Assembly (NCBI GenBank): GCA_035296965.1
Contig: DATGZX010000401.1
Span: forward strand, 1 to 29,704
Direction of reading: 5' to 3'
Source: DATGZX01 sp035296965
GTDB taxonomy: Bacteria > Planctomycetota > Planctomycetia > Gemmatales > Gemmataceae
Length of the DNA: 29,704 nt
Positions 1-7,758 of this stretch are shown in pieces. A program made the position numbers and the translations under genes. Numbering within the stretch: position 1 is the first letter of the stretch; every line of letters begins with the position of its first letter. The notes under the pieces were generated by a model, which worked only from the letters and a program-made list of their open reading frames with translations, did not search any database and was not told the DNA's origin.

Positions 1-992
1 AGCGCATTGCCGTTGTTGCCGTTGGTGACGTTCACGCAACCGCAATTGCCGTTGTCGTAGATCGTGCCCGTGGCAGTATCGAAGCCGCGTATTTCTACGA
101 ACGTATTATGGTCGGCCCACGCTGCGTTGAGTCGATAGCCAAAACCGCCAGGCCCGTTGGGCTGAATCTGTATTCCCTTGGCATAGACTTGCTGTCCGCC
201 GGCTGACTCGACCAGCATGAGCGTGTTCGATGTGCCGTCGGAGATACTCGCCAACGTTGTGACGCCCGTCATACCGTTTTGGGTCACCTGGCCCAGCAAA
301 CCCAAGGCACCCACGCCCAGGTTGGAATTCTTGTCGGCGTCCTGCGGATACTGCGGCACGCACTGGTTTATGAAGTTGTTATCCATCCCAATCACCACTG
401 CGTAATCCGTTATCCCCAAGTTGAAGGGTCCGAGAGCGGCGGAGCCAATCCCCTGTGAGATGAAATACGCCGAGTAGTCCGAGGGGTCAATCGACAATGC
501 CGAAGGACACTTGTACGTCTTGACTTGGGTCTGGTCAATGGTAAGGCCCGGAGCGCCATAGGCGTTCCCCCAAGCGGTCGGCCAGTTGAACGGGTCGATA
601 ACCGAGTAGTTGACATGAAATGCGTTGTAAAGGTTACCCTGCTCGATGTAGGGCAGGAGCAGGGTATGGAAGGAATGTCCCTCCTGCGAAGTGCCGAGCG
701 CGGGATTCAATGGATTGTTGGGGTCCGGGTATGTGCCAGGGGGGTTTGGCGGCCAGGGGAGGTTCACGAAGTCATACCCATAGGGCGGGAGCTTTTGGTA
801 GGTGCTTTCATAGTTCATGGCGGCTAGCGCGAGTTGTTTGAGATTGTTGGAACAACTCATGCGGGCGGCCGCTTCGCGAACTTTTTGCACGGCTGGCAGC
901 AACAAGCCGACCAGGACGGCAATAATGGCAATAACCACCAATAGTTCGATCAATGTGAATGCTCGGCGACTTTTCGCGGATCTGTGCAACAT
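1..992 (-). CDS. DUF1559 prepilin-like protein (3' end beyond window)
   Basis: The frame read leftward from ATG at 992 stays open to the window edge, so the C-terminus is missing. The N-terminus is a class III prepilin signal: RRAFTLIELLVVIAIIAVLV, with F-T-L-I-E directly after the cleavage region and a ~20-residue hydrophobic helix. It is followed by KVREAAARMSCSNNLKQLALA, the hallmark of planctomycete DUF1559 (SBP_bac_10) proteins. Later comes the family-typical SDGTSNTLMLVESAG stretch, about two thirds along. A GGGAGG ribosome-binding site lies about 12 nt upstream of the ATG. DUF1559 proteins are exported, pseudopilin-like and present in tens to hundreds of paralogues in Planctomycetes; their exact role is not established. 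The lipoprotein gene at 1047-1493 lies 54 nt upstream on the same strand and is probably cotranscribed. Confidence 0.93.
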   Translation of the reverse strand, partial: MLHRSAKSRRAFTLIELLVVIAIIAVLVGLLLPAVQKVREAAARMSCSNNLKQLALAAMNYESTYQKLPPYGYDFVNLPWPPNPPGTYPDPNNPLNPALGTSQEGHSFHTLLLPYIEQGNLYNAFHVNYSVIDPFNWPTAWGNAYGAPGLTIDQTQVKTYKCPSALSIDPSDYSAYFISQGIGSAALGPFNLGITDYAVVIGMDNNFINQCVPQYPQDADKNSNLGVGALGLLGQVTQNGMTGVTTLASISDGTSNTLMLVESAGGQQVYAKGIQIQPNGPGGFGYRLNAAWADHNTFVEIRGFDTATGTIYDNGNCGCVNVTNGNNGNA

Positions 993-1046
993 GGTTTCTC
1001 AGGCCTCCCGGTGAGAACGAGGATTGGAAAAGGACTGTGGCAAAAC

Positions 1047-1493
1047 TCAGTTCAAGTTGATGGGGGCGAGTTCGTTATCGCCTTTCTTGATCTCAAATCG
1101 GAGAGTGGAGGCGGCCTTATTGGCGTAGGCCCCTCTGAACAGGTCGACCGATTCCGGTTTCTCTCCCATGGAAATCGTTTTCTTCTTGATCGGAACCTCT
1201 TGGGGACAGGTCACGGTGACGACGTAGTCGCCGGCGGGGGCTCCTTCCTGGTCCCCGGTCCTCACCCAGAACGTGCCGTCATCCTCCGTCGCCCCCGTCG
1301 GGTAGATGGTTTTGACATTGACCTCCGGGGGATGGAAGACAAGGACCGCGCCAGCTAAAGGCTGATTCTTGTAAAGCAATTTACCGTGCACCGGGTTGAG
1401 TGGGGGGCCGCTCTTAGAACAAGAAATGCAGCATAAAGCCGGCAGCAGAACAATTACCCGCCGCAAGGTCCATGGGAGAGGACGGATTTGCAT
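1047..1493 (-). CDS. Small lipoprotein, transthyretin/carboxypeptidase-regulatory-like
   Basis: The product is about 148 residues. The N-terminus MQIRPLPWTLRRVIVLLPAL followed by CCISC is a lipoprotein signal with cysteine near residue 22, so ATG 1493 is preferred over the in-frame GTG at 1532, which would put 13 polar residues before the signal. The mature part (VHGKLLYKNQPLAGAVLVFHP, then TGATEDDGTFWV, then GAPAGDYVVTV) has the pattern of the transthyretin-like/carboxypeptidase regulatory beta-sandwich seen in many planctomycete lipoproteins. Such proteins are often encoded next to DUF1559 genes, as here (gene at 1-992, same strand, 54 nt downstream). Function is unknown; it probably sits at the cell envelope. 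Confidence 0.8.
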   Translation of the reverse strand: MQIRPLPWTLRRVIVLLPALCCISCSKSGPPLNPVHGKLLYKNQPLAGAVLVFHPPEVNVKTIYPTGATEDDGTFWVRTGDQEGAPAGDYVVTVTCPQEVPIKKKTISMGEKPESVDLFRGAYANKAASTLRFEIKKGDNELAPINLN

Positions 1494-1919
1494 GAGTTGA
1501 GATGGCCTTTCGTGGCTATCCGACTCTTTCACCAGATGAACGCCATCTGGGGAGCCCGGATTTGCTTATGAGGCTTTGATTTATTCGAAGAAACACCCCG
1601 CACGGGATGTAATATACAGCCCTCCACGCGCGATCGCCAGATGCATGAGCAAACGACGATTCGCCGATTGATTCTAGATGGGCGGTCTTGGGAGGCTTCC
1701 TTTTCGCGCTAATTCCGCCGCTTTCTGAAAGCCCCAGAAAGTCGCACGGAACCCTCCTGATTAATGCCGGGTTCTCCCAAGACAAATGCTCGAAAATCGC
1801 TTGTAGTAGTTTTATAACCTGGTTGACCTGACGATGCAATAGGCTAGGTGCGAAAATCGAGCGTTCTTGTCGGTTGGAGGACCACCAGGCTAAAAGTACG
1901 TGGGGATCATCGACCGCTC
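1494..1919. other. Intergenic region with small hairpins, no convincing gene
   Basis: This is about 426 bases between the S9 peptidase gene end and the lipoprotein start. A 143-codon minus-strand frame crosses it (1516-1947) but shows no family signature, overlaps the peptidase end and has a non-protein-like composition, so I do not call it. Two short perfect hairpins are visible: 1532-1550 (7-bp stem, 5-nt loop) just upstream of the lipoprotein leader, and 1721-1741 (7-bp stem, 7-nt loop). Either could belong to the leader of the lipoprotein-DUF1559 unit or end the peptidase transcript; neither has a clear U-tract. Confidence 0.5.
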
Positions 1920-4415
1920 CTACCTCCCTTCGCTCTTCACGGAACAAGCCTGGCCCTGCGTTTTGGGACTCGGCGTGGCCGGTTCGCTCGGCGCGTTTTT
2001 GACATACCTGTCGAACCAGGCAATCATCTCGTACAGCGTATGCTCGACAGACTCGCGGGCGATGTAACCGTGCGCTTCGAGCGGCAGGGATACGAACCGA
2101 ACGGTGCCGCCGTTGCCTTTGATCGCCTGGTACATGCGTTCGCTCTGAATGGGGAATGTGCCGGAATTATCGTCGGCCGCACCATGAATGAGTAGGATCG
2201 GCGTCTGAATTTTGTCGGCAACCATGAAGGGCGACACGTGCAGATACATTTCCGGGGCTTCCCAAAGTGTGCGCCGCTCGCTCTGGAAACCGAAGGGCGT
2301 GAGCGTGCGGTTGTAGGCGCCGCTGCGAGCGACGCCGGCGCGGAACAGGTCGGAATGGGCCAAAAGATTGGCGGTCATGAACGCGCCGTAGCTGTGGCCG
2401 CCGACACCCACGCGCTTGCGGTCGGTCACGCCCATGTCCACGGCCTTGTCGATGGCGGCCCTGGCACTGGCGACGATCTGCTCGAGGTAGGTGTTATTCA
2501 CCGTCTCGGGATCGCCGACCACGGGCATGGTGGCATTATCCAGAATGGCGTAGCCTTGCGTGAGCAGGAACAGGTGTGAAATGCCGCGAAAAGTCGTGAA
2601 ATGGTTGGCCGAGCCGCTTACCTGGCCGGCTGTGCCCGCATCATTGAACTCGAGGGGATAAGCCCAGACGATCGTGGGCAAGCGCTGCCCCGGCTGATAA
2701 TCGGGCGGCAGATAGAGCGTGAAGGAGAGTTGCACGCCGTCGGGCCGCTTGTAAGTCACAAGCTGCTTTTTGATCGAGCGAAGCTGCGGCGTCGGGTCGG
2801 CAAAATGAGTCAATGCTTCCCCCGAGCTATCGCCGGCCGAACGCAGGAAGTAGTTGGGCGGTTCCCGAGGAGTCTCACGGTGCGTGAGGAAACGTGGGCC
2901 TTCCGTGGAGATCAGGCTGGCCACCGTCTCGTAGCTGCCCGCATCGCTTTGAAAGAGGCGCTGCGCTTTCAGGCTCGACAGGTCAAACCGATCCAGGAAG
3001 GGGCGGTCGCCGCGCGGAGACGCGCCTGGACCGGAGAGATAGATGAAATCCCCTTCTTGCCAGAGCACCAAGTGTCCGTTGGGGAGCATCTTCATCAACG
3101 GCGTACCGGGATCCCCATAGCGATCGCGCACCGAGCGGTCCCAGAGCAAGCGCAGCTGCTGTTCGGGCCGGTCGACATTGACGGCGAACGTGCGCCCGCG
3201 GCGGCGGTCGCGATCGTAATCTCGTAACAGCGCAAATCCAGGCTTCTCGCCCCAGCTAAGACCCATGCAGCGCTGTTGGGTCTTGGCCACTTCGACGGGC
3301 TGGCCCTGGAAAGGCCCCTTCAACATGAGCACTTTGTCCCGGTGCTCTGCTTTCTTTTTGGGGTCGCCGCCGTCCAGGGCTTCGATCCACACCAGCGTTG
3401 CAGGTTCGGTCGGCCGCCACGTGTAATTGCGCGGCCCCGTCGGCACGCCTTCGATCGGCACCTGCTCGGCCAGGGGCAAGCTCGCCAGCTTGAATTCCAC
3501 ACGACCTTCGCGATCCCAGACCTCGACTTCCTTGGGAAACGCCGCAGAGGGGTGCAAATACGAATACGGCCGATGCTCCCGCGCTACCAGGAAATGGTTG
3601 CCGTCCGGCGACACCTGGGCACTGGCGAAGATCGCCGGCTTCCCCACCAACGACGCCTGACCACTCCGAATGTCCACGAGTGCCAGTTGTGCCGTGAAGT
3701 AGTAGTCGAACAACTCCTCATCGTGGGCGTTCTGCAGCAGGTCTTCATAAGTGCGCACGGGCGCTTTTTTGCCGGAGCTTTCCTGAATCGTCGGACCGGT
3801 GGGCACCTTGGGCGCGGCCGGCGGCTGGCCTCGGTCGGCAACCACGATGCGGCAGAGCAGGGTACGGCTATCGGGCATCCAGTGGATGGGTTGTCCGTAG
3901 GTTGCATTGAGTCGCACGTTTGCAAGGCGGCGCGCCTGCGCGGTCGCCACATCAGCTACCCAAAGCTCGATGGCAGCCCCCGTGGTGTTGGCGAAAGCAA
4001 GATGCTTTCCGTCAGGAGACCAGGAGGGCATGCCGATCCGCGCGCCATCGGGCAATGGCAGCTTGTGCGGCTCCCCCTTGCCCAGGCTTCGAATGCTGAT
4101 GCCAATGAGCCGGGGCAGGCGAGCTGCGCCATTGGTCTGTGGGTTAATGCGATGGCCTGCCAGCCGCAACATCGGCTCCGCAAGCTCGGCGATTGTCGGG
4201 TAAGACGCGCCCTGAAGCAGGGCCAGGTAGTCGCGCGTGGGACTGACTGTAACCGTGGGCGGCGGCAGGACGTTGAGAATATCCATCACCGCCTGGGGCG
4301 GCTTCCGGTAGCCATCCTCCGCCGGCGCTGCCGGCGCACAGGCAAGAAAAACGAGCAGATTTAGCCCGTATATCGATGGCAAATGCACGAACCTGCCCGA
4401 AGATCTCCGGTACAT
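1920..4415 (-). CDS. S9 family (prolyl oligopeptidase-type) exported serine peptidase
   Basis: The product is 831 residues with an N-terminal signal (hydrophobic LNLLVFLACAPAAPAED, ending near residue 33). It has a beta-propeller-like region (~80-560) containing PSWSPDGKHLAFANT and VSPDGNHFLVA, typical of TolB/PD40 blades. A C-terminal alpha/beta hydrolase domain (~590-810) carries the nucleophile motif GGHSYGA with Ser675, an acidic residue in HGAADDN (Asp748/749) and His782 in EAHGY. This is the complete Ser-Asp-His triad of family S9; the propeller plus GGHSYGAF is closest to the S9D (glutamyl endopeptidase-like) and dipeptidyl/acylaminoacyl peptidase group. It probably cleaves peptides in the periplasm. 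The start at 4415 has a GAGGGA ribosome-binding site 6 nt upstream. Exact substrate preference cannot be read from the sequence. Confidence 0.93.
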   Translation of the reverse strand: MYRRSSGRFVHLPSIYGLNLLVFLACAPAAPAEDGYRKPPQAVMDILNVLPPPTVTVSPTRDYLALLQGASYPTIAELAEPMLRLAGHRINPQTNGAARLPRLIGISIRSLGKGEPHKLPLPDGARIGMPSWSPDGKHLAFANTTGAAIELWVADVATAQARRLANVRLNATYGQPIHWMPDSRTLLCRIVVADRGQPPAAPKVPTGPTIQESSGKKAPVRTYEDLLQNAHDEELFDYYFTAQLALVDIRSGQASLVGKPAIFASAQVSPDGNHFLVAREHRPYSYLHPSAAFPKEVEVWDREGRVEFKLASLPLAEQVPIEGVPTGPRNYTWRPTEPATLVWIEALDGGDPKKKAEHRDKVLMLKGPFQGQPVEVAKTQQRCMGLSWGEKPGFALLRDYDRDRRRGRTFAVNVDRPEQQLRLLWDRSVRDRYGDPGTPLMKMLPNGHLVLWQEGDFIYLSGPGASPRGDRPFLDRFDLSSLKAQRLFQSDAGSYETVASLISTEGPRFLTHRETPREPPNYFLRSAGDSSGEALTHFADPTPQLRSIKKQLVTYKRPDGVQLSFTLYLPPDYQPGQRLPTIVWAYPLEFNDAGTAGQVSGSANHFTTFRGISHLFLLTQGYAILDNATMPVVGDPETVNNTYLEQIVASARAAIDKAVDMGVTDRKRVGVGGHSYGAFMTANLLAHSDLFRAGVARSGAYNRTLTPFGFQSERRTLWEAPEMYLHVSPFMVADKIQTPILLIHGAADDNSGTFPIQSERMYQAIKGNGGTVRFVSLPLEAHGYIARESVEHTLYEMIAWFDRYVKNAPSEPATPSPKTQGQACSVKSEGR

Positions 4416-4491
4416 GGCATCCCTCGCAACGAAACTGCCTTCACTGAGCAGAGAATCGACGCTCTCAATTCACTACGTATACGCGATGTTC

Positions 4492-4863
4492 TCAGGAATT
4501 CGCATTCAGCGCTTTCAGCATCCGCTTGATCGCAACCTCACGATACGCTTCGACGAGCAGTTCGCGCACCTGGGCCCAATCGGTCTTGCCATCGATCCGC
4601 AGAGACACCCATCCCTGATGAGCGGCATAGGGCGTGGGGAAAAAGCGATCGTCTTCGAGCAGCTCGTCCTGGCGTTCGAATCCCATTTTCATGCCCAGCG
4701 CCAGGCTGTTGCTTCCTCCGGATTCATGACCGAAACCAGCGAACATCTTCTTGCCGGCGCGGAAGGTGGGATGCCCCCAGGCCTCTACCTCGCAAGCTTC
4801 GGGGAGGGCGAGGCAGATGGCGCGAACCCGGTCGAGCGCCTTGTCGTAGCCTTTGGGTTTCAT
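4492..4863 (-). CDS. MmcQ/YjbR family protein
   Basis: The product is about 123 residues. The core ALPEACEVEAWGHPTFRAGK followed by KMFAGFG, then the QGWVSLRID and LVEAYREVA stretches, match the MmcQ/YjbR (CyaY-fold, DUF419) family of small proteins, sometimes described as DNA-binding. The longer in-frame extension to 5037 is rejected because it would translate a 12-bp perfect hairpin with a T-rich tail (4882-4932) that reads as the terminator of the gene upstream. ATG 4863 (MKPKGYDKALDRV) and ATG 4878 are both possible; 4863 fits the family N-terminus best. No strong ribosome-binding site is visible. The cellular role of the family is unclear. Confidence 0.88.
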   Translation of the reverse strand: MKPKGYDKALDRVRAICLALPEACEVEAWGHPTFRAGKKMFAGFGHESGGSNSLALGMKMGFERQDELLEDDRFFPTPYAAHQGWVSLRIDGKTDWAQVRELLVEAYREVAIKRMLKALNANS

Positions 4864-4881
4864 CGAGCGATCTCGCATGCA

Positions 4882-4932
4882 TCGGAACAAAAGGCTCCTC
4901 GGTCCCTGGCACATCCGCCTGGGACCGAGGAG
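4882..4932 (-). terminator. Intrinsic-type terminator of the 5071-5643 gene
   Basis: Bases 4895-4906 and 4921-4932 form a perfect 12-bp GC-rich stem (CTCCTCGGTCCC paired with its complement) with a 14-nt loop. Read on the minus strand the hairpin is followed by CCTTTTGTT, a short T-rich tail. It lies 139 nt beyond the stop of the exported-protein gene at 5071 and just ahead of the MmcQ/YjbR start. Confidence 0.65.
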
Positions 4933-5070
4933 TTGCCGAAGCCATGCATGGTCCGATCCAAGCCTCTTTGACTGTAGAACGCCGACAAATGCCTGGCAGT
5001 GCGTTTCAAGCCGGAGCCTTGGAACCAGAAGCGGCAAAGCCAGCCTCCACAGATCTCACTCCGTAGATGG

Positions 5071-5643
5071 TCAGTCATCAACTCTCTTGGCGCCTGGCCT
5101 GCCTGGCTTCTTGCGCTTCAGATCGAAGACCTCCGTCCCCGCGGGCTTGCCGTCGTTGTAATTCGTCCACTCGGTCTTGAGCGTGTCCTTGTCAATGAAT
5201 GTGAACACTACTTCGTGCATGTGCATGTCCTTGTCGGACTTCATGTTCGAGGCGCTGACGAACTTGAAGACGACTTTGTTGCCATCGCTCTTCCCTTCCG
5301 CCTTCATGTGCGGTTGGTTGCCGATCATGCAGTAGTGTGTCAGAGCCAGCGCGTCGCCGTCCGGATGGATGACCGTGACCATTTCGTGTGGGGAATCAGG
5401 ACCAATCGTCTCGACAACCGTGGTCCCGCCGGATGTCACCTTGTAACGGACGACAGCGGCGGTACTTGCCTTGTCTTCCCCCCCGCTCATCTTGCCTACC
5501 CATTCGCCGGCCAGCAGTTTAAACCGCTCCAGATTGCCCGATTTGCTGGCATCCTTGGGAGCCTCCTTTTTCTCGTCGGCTCGGGGAGCAGCAACGAACG
5601 CCGCGAGCAGAAACAAGGACGCCAGTGCTGTGCGAATCATCAT
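5071..5643 (-). CDS. Small exported protein, DUF1579-like lipocalin-type fold (tentative)
   Basis: The product is 190 residues. MMIRTALASLFLLAAFVAAP followed by RADEKK is a clear signal peptide. The mature protein starts with NLERFKLLAGEWVGK and alternates beta strands (VVRYKVTSGGTTVVETI, ALTHYCMIGNQPHMKA, VVFKFVSASN, MHEVVFTFIDKDTLKTEW). This order (L-x-G-x-W-x-G, then G-x-x-V-x-E) resembles small beta-barrel DUF1579-type or heme-binding lipocalin-like proteins common in Planctomycetes. The AGGAG ribosome-binding site lies 7 nt upstream of ATG 5643; a second ATG follows immediately at 5640. A Met/His-rich stretch (KSDKDMHMHE) might bind a metal, which is inference. A terminator-like hairpin follows at 4895-4932. 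Confidence 0.8.
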   Translation of the reverse strand: MMIRTALASLFLLAAFVAAPRADEKKEAPKDASKSGNLERFKLLAGEWVGKMSGGEDKASTAAVVRYKVTSGGTTVVETIGPDSPHEMVTVIHPDGDALALTHYCMIGNQPHMKAEGKSDGNKVVFKFVSASNMKSDKDMHMHEVVFTFIDKDTLKTEWTNYNDGKPAGTEVFDLKRKKPGRPGAKRVDD

Positions 5644-5782
5644 GCGTGATCTCCTCTCAGAAAGTGGAACCAGGTTGTGAGATGCCTCCGAATGAGACCA
5701 GCATTAGACCACGCGGTCGATGGTCTCGCAAGAGGCTGCAAGTGCCGAATCTGTACGGTGGGATCCCGAACGGTCACCCTCG

Positions 5783-5806
5783 ACCCGGCCCCTTACGGGG
5801 CCGGGT
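5783..5806 (-). terminator. Strong GC hairpin after the SUMF1-propeller gene
   Basis: A perfect 10-bp stem (ACCCGGCCCC and its complement) closes a TTAC tetraloop. It lies 49 nt beyond the stop codon of the 5855-7627 gene and upstream of the 5071-5643 gene. There is no U-tract on the minus strand, so it may slow or end transcription only with a factor, or simply protect the mRNA 3' end. Confidence 0.5.
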
Positions 5807-5854
5807 TGCTTGCGTCCAGGCATCCGTGTTCCTCTTTCGGTCCCCTGATTCTGT

Positions 5855-7627
5855 CTATTGCGGAGACGCGTGCCAATCGGGAAGCGAGTTGGACCCTTCT
5901 TTCGTGAGCGCGACGAACCCGTCCTCATCATCGTCCACGCGTCTCACGCAGATCTGCCACGGGCCTTCCGGTGTCGGCGCCCGGCAGAACAGAATCATGG
6001 ACCCGTCCGGTGAATAACGGGCGTCGTGCTGCACGTCGGCGCCGAACGTCAGTTGTTCCCAGTTGTCCCCGCTGGCATCGACCTGGTGGATGTGGCCCTG
6101 CACCGTTTGGCACAGGAACTTCTTGCCGTCTCTGGACCACTCCGGGGTGCAGCAAGGCTCCTGGGCCTTGAGCTGGCGTTGTTCCTTGCCGTCGGCCGTG
6201 AGGATGAAAATGCCAATATTCCCGAGGTGCCGGCTGGCCACGGCCAGGTGCTTGCCGTCGGGGCTCCAGGCGGGCACACCACAGCGTTCCCAGCCTTCTG
6301 GAGTGACGCGCCTTTCGCGCCCGGAGTCCAGGTCGCGGACGTATGCTTGGTTGTCACGGATGAAGACGATCCCTTTTCCGTCGGGCGCCCAACTTCCCTG
6401 GGAGCCCTTGGTGACGAAGCTCGGTCCCGAGCCATCAGCATTCATCAACCACACCTCCGGGAAGCCCCCACGCAAGGAAGTGAAGAGGAGGCGCTTACCA
6501 TCCGGCGCGAACCGAGGATCTGCTTCCGGATCGGCTCCGTGGGTGAGCTGTGTGGGGTTCTTGCCGCTGGCTTCCATCCTCCAGATCTTCAGCGTGCCGC
6601 TCCGATCGCTCACGAAGACGATGGTCCCCTTGAGCTGGGCGGGGTCGATCCGGCCTGCTGCCTGCTTTGCCGCTGCCGGTGGTGCAGACTGCGCGCGGGC
6701 TTTCTCCGCAACTGGGTGGGCTGCGACCGGCGTGGCTGCGCTAGTGGTCTCCCGCTTCTCAGCAACCTCGCCCTTCTTCGCCCGGCGGAAGCCGTAACTG
6801 TCCGAGCCGAAACATGCGTCTGCGTAAACCGGGAATTCCTTGAATCGGGAAGCTGCCCTGCACTTGTCGGCAGTGCAATCCCAGGCGCCCCCGCGCAATA
6901 CCCGCATCTGCCCTGCCGCCGGCCCGCGCGGATTGTCCGAGGGGCTTTCTGCGTAGTAATTCTCTGCGTAGTAGTCGTTACACCACTGCCAGACGTTGCC
7001 ATGCATGTCGTAAAGGCCCCAGGCGTTTGCCTGCTTCTGCCCCACCGGGTGCGTCATGCCTCCCGATTGCGGCTTGAACCAGGCGTAGCGGACCAGATCC
7101 GTTTCTCGGTCCCCGCAACAGTACTTGCCTTCGCTGCCGGCTCGGCAAGCGTATTCCCATTCTGCCTCGGTGGGCAGCCGGTAGCCACCCGCCTCAAAGT
7201 TACACTGCCCTGAGTTCAGATCGTAGCAGGGTGTCAGCCCTTCCAGCTCCGAGCACCTGTTGCAAAACCGCACCGCGTCGGTCCATTGCGTTCGCTCAAC
7301 CGGATTCGTTTTGCCCTTGCGCTTGGAAGGATTCACGCCCATGACGGTCTCATAGAGTTCCTGAGTCACGGGCGTTCGGTCGAGATAAAACGCGCGGACA
7401 GACACTCGGTGCGGAGCTTCCTCAGGCCGACCCGAGGCGTCGCCCATGCTGAAACTCCCGGCCGGCACCAAGACCATTTCGCCGCCCGACTGAGGACGAT
7501 AGAGCACCAGGACATTGGCGCCCGACGCGCCGTCGGCCGGCAGTCCAGCATTTTGTTTCGCGCAACCGACGCTTAGACCCAAGAGTACGACCAGCGTTAC
7601 CTTGGTCGCTAAGTTCTCCATTCCCAT
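5855..7627 (-). CDS. Lipoprotein with SUMF1/FGE domain fused to PD40 (TolB-like) propeller
   Basis: From ATG 7627 (GGGAG 7 nt upstream) the product is about 590 residues. A lipoprotein signal (LVVLLGLSVGC) puts the lipid cysteine at residue 22. Residues ~48-285 are an SUMF1/formylglycine-generating enzyme domain: MVLVPAGSFSMGD, YRLPTEAEWEYACRAG, LYDMHGNVWQW, RVLRGGAW and SYGFRRAK. Within it, DCTADKC places cysteines at residues 251 and 256, the five-residue spacing of the copper-binding catalytic pair of true FGEs (human Cys336/Cys341). After a low-complexity Ala/Lys linker (~290-328), residues ~335-590 hold repeated PD40 blades (DPRFAPDGKRLLFTS, PAWSPDGKHLAVAS, DARYSPDGSMILF). Many SUMF1-domain proteins are not real FGEs, so catalysis is possible but unproven. 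The propeller may bind partners or cell-wall material. Confidence 0.9.
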   Translation of the reverse strand: MGMENLATKVTLVVLLGLSVGCAKQNAGLPADGASGANVLVLYRPQSGGEMVLVPAGSFSMGDASGRPEEAPHRVSVRAFYLDRTPVTQELYETVMGVNPSKRKGKTNPVERTQWTDAVRFCNRCSELEGLTPCYDLNSGQCNFEAGGYRLPTEAEWEYACRAGSEGKYCCGDRETDLVRYAWFKPQSGGMTHPVGQKQANAWGLYDMHGNVWQWCNDYYAENYYAESPSDNPRGPAAGQMRVLRGGAWDCTADKCRAASRFKEFPVYADACFGSDSYGFRRAKKGEVAEKRETTSAATPVAAHPVAEKARAQSAPPAAAKQAAGRIDPAQLKGTIVFVSDRSGTLKIWRMEASGKNPTQLTHGADPEADPRFAPDGKRLLFTSLRGGFPEVWLMNADGSGPSFVTKGSQGSWAPDGKGIVFIRDNQAYVRDLDSGRERRVTPEGWERCGVPAWSPDGKHLAVASRHLGNIGIFILTADGKEQRQLKAQEPCCTPEWSRDGKKFLCQTVQGHIHQVDASGDNWEQLTFGADVQHDARYSPDGSMILFCRAPTPEGPWQICVRRVDDDEDGFVALTKEGSNSLPDWHASPQ

Positions 7628-7680
7628 CACTAATCTCCCGCGCGTACCCTCAATCGCCATGCGTCATTCGTCTTTCATTC

Positions 7681-7757
7681 CTGACCCCTGTCCCCTGACC
7701 CCTGACCCCTGTCCCCTGACCCCTGTCCCCTGTCCCCTGACCCCTGACCCCTGTCCC
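7681..7757. repeat. Tandem heptamer array, 11 units of CTG(A/T)CCC
   Basis: Eleven back-to-back 7-base units fill 7681-7757 without an indel. Only the fourth base varies, always A or T (order A T A A T A T T A A T). The minus strand, which is the coding sense of both flanking genes, carries runs of four G every seven bases, a strong G-quadruplex pattern. The array begins 1 base after the stop of the 619-residue protein gene and ends 53 bases before the 7660 region upstream of the SUMF1 gene. Confidence 0.95.
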
Positions 7758-7758
7758 C

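Noticed and set aside
1516..1947. 143-codon minus-strand frame upstream of the lipoprotein gene
   Set aside because: It overlaps the end of the peptidase gene and the lipoprotein leader, shows no family signature, and is Arg/Ser-rich in the manner of non-coding translations.
3276..4364. 362-codon plus-strand frame opposite the S9 peptidase
   Set aside because: It is the antisense shadow of a clear family protein with a complete catalytic triad.
7681..7757. Heptamer array read as a CRISPR
   Set aside because: The units are 7 bases with no spacers, so it is a simple tandem repeat.
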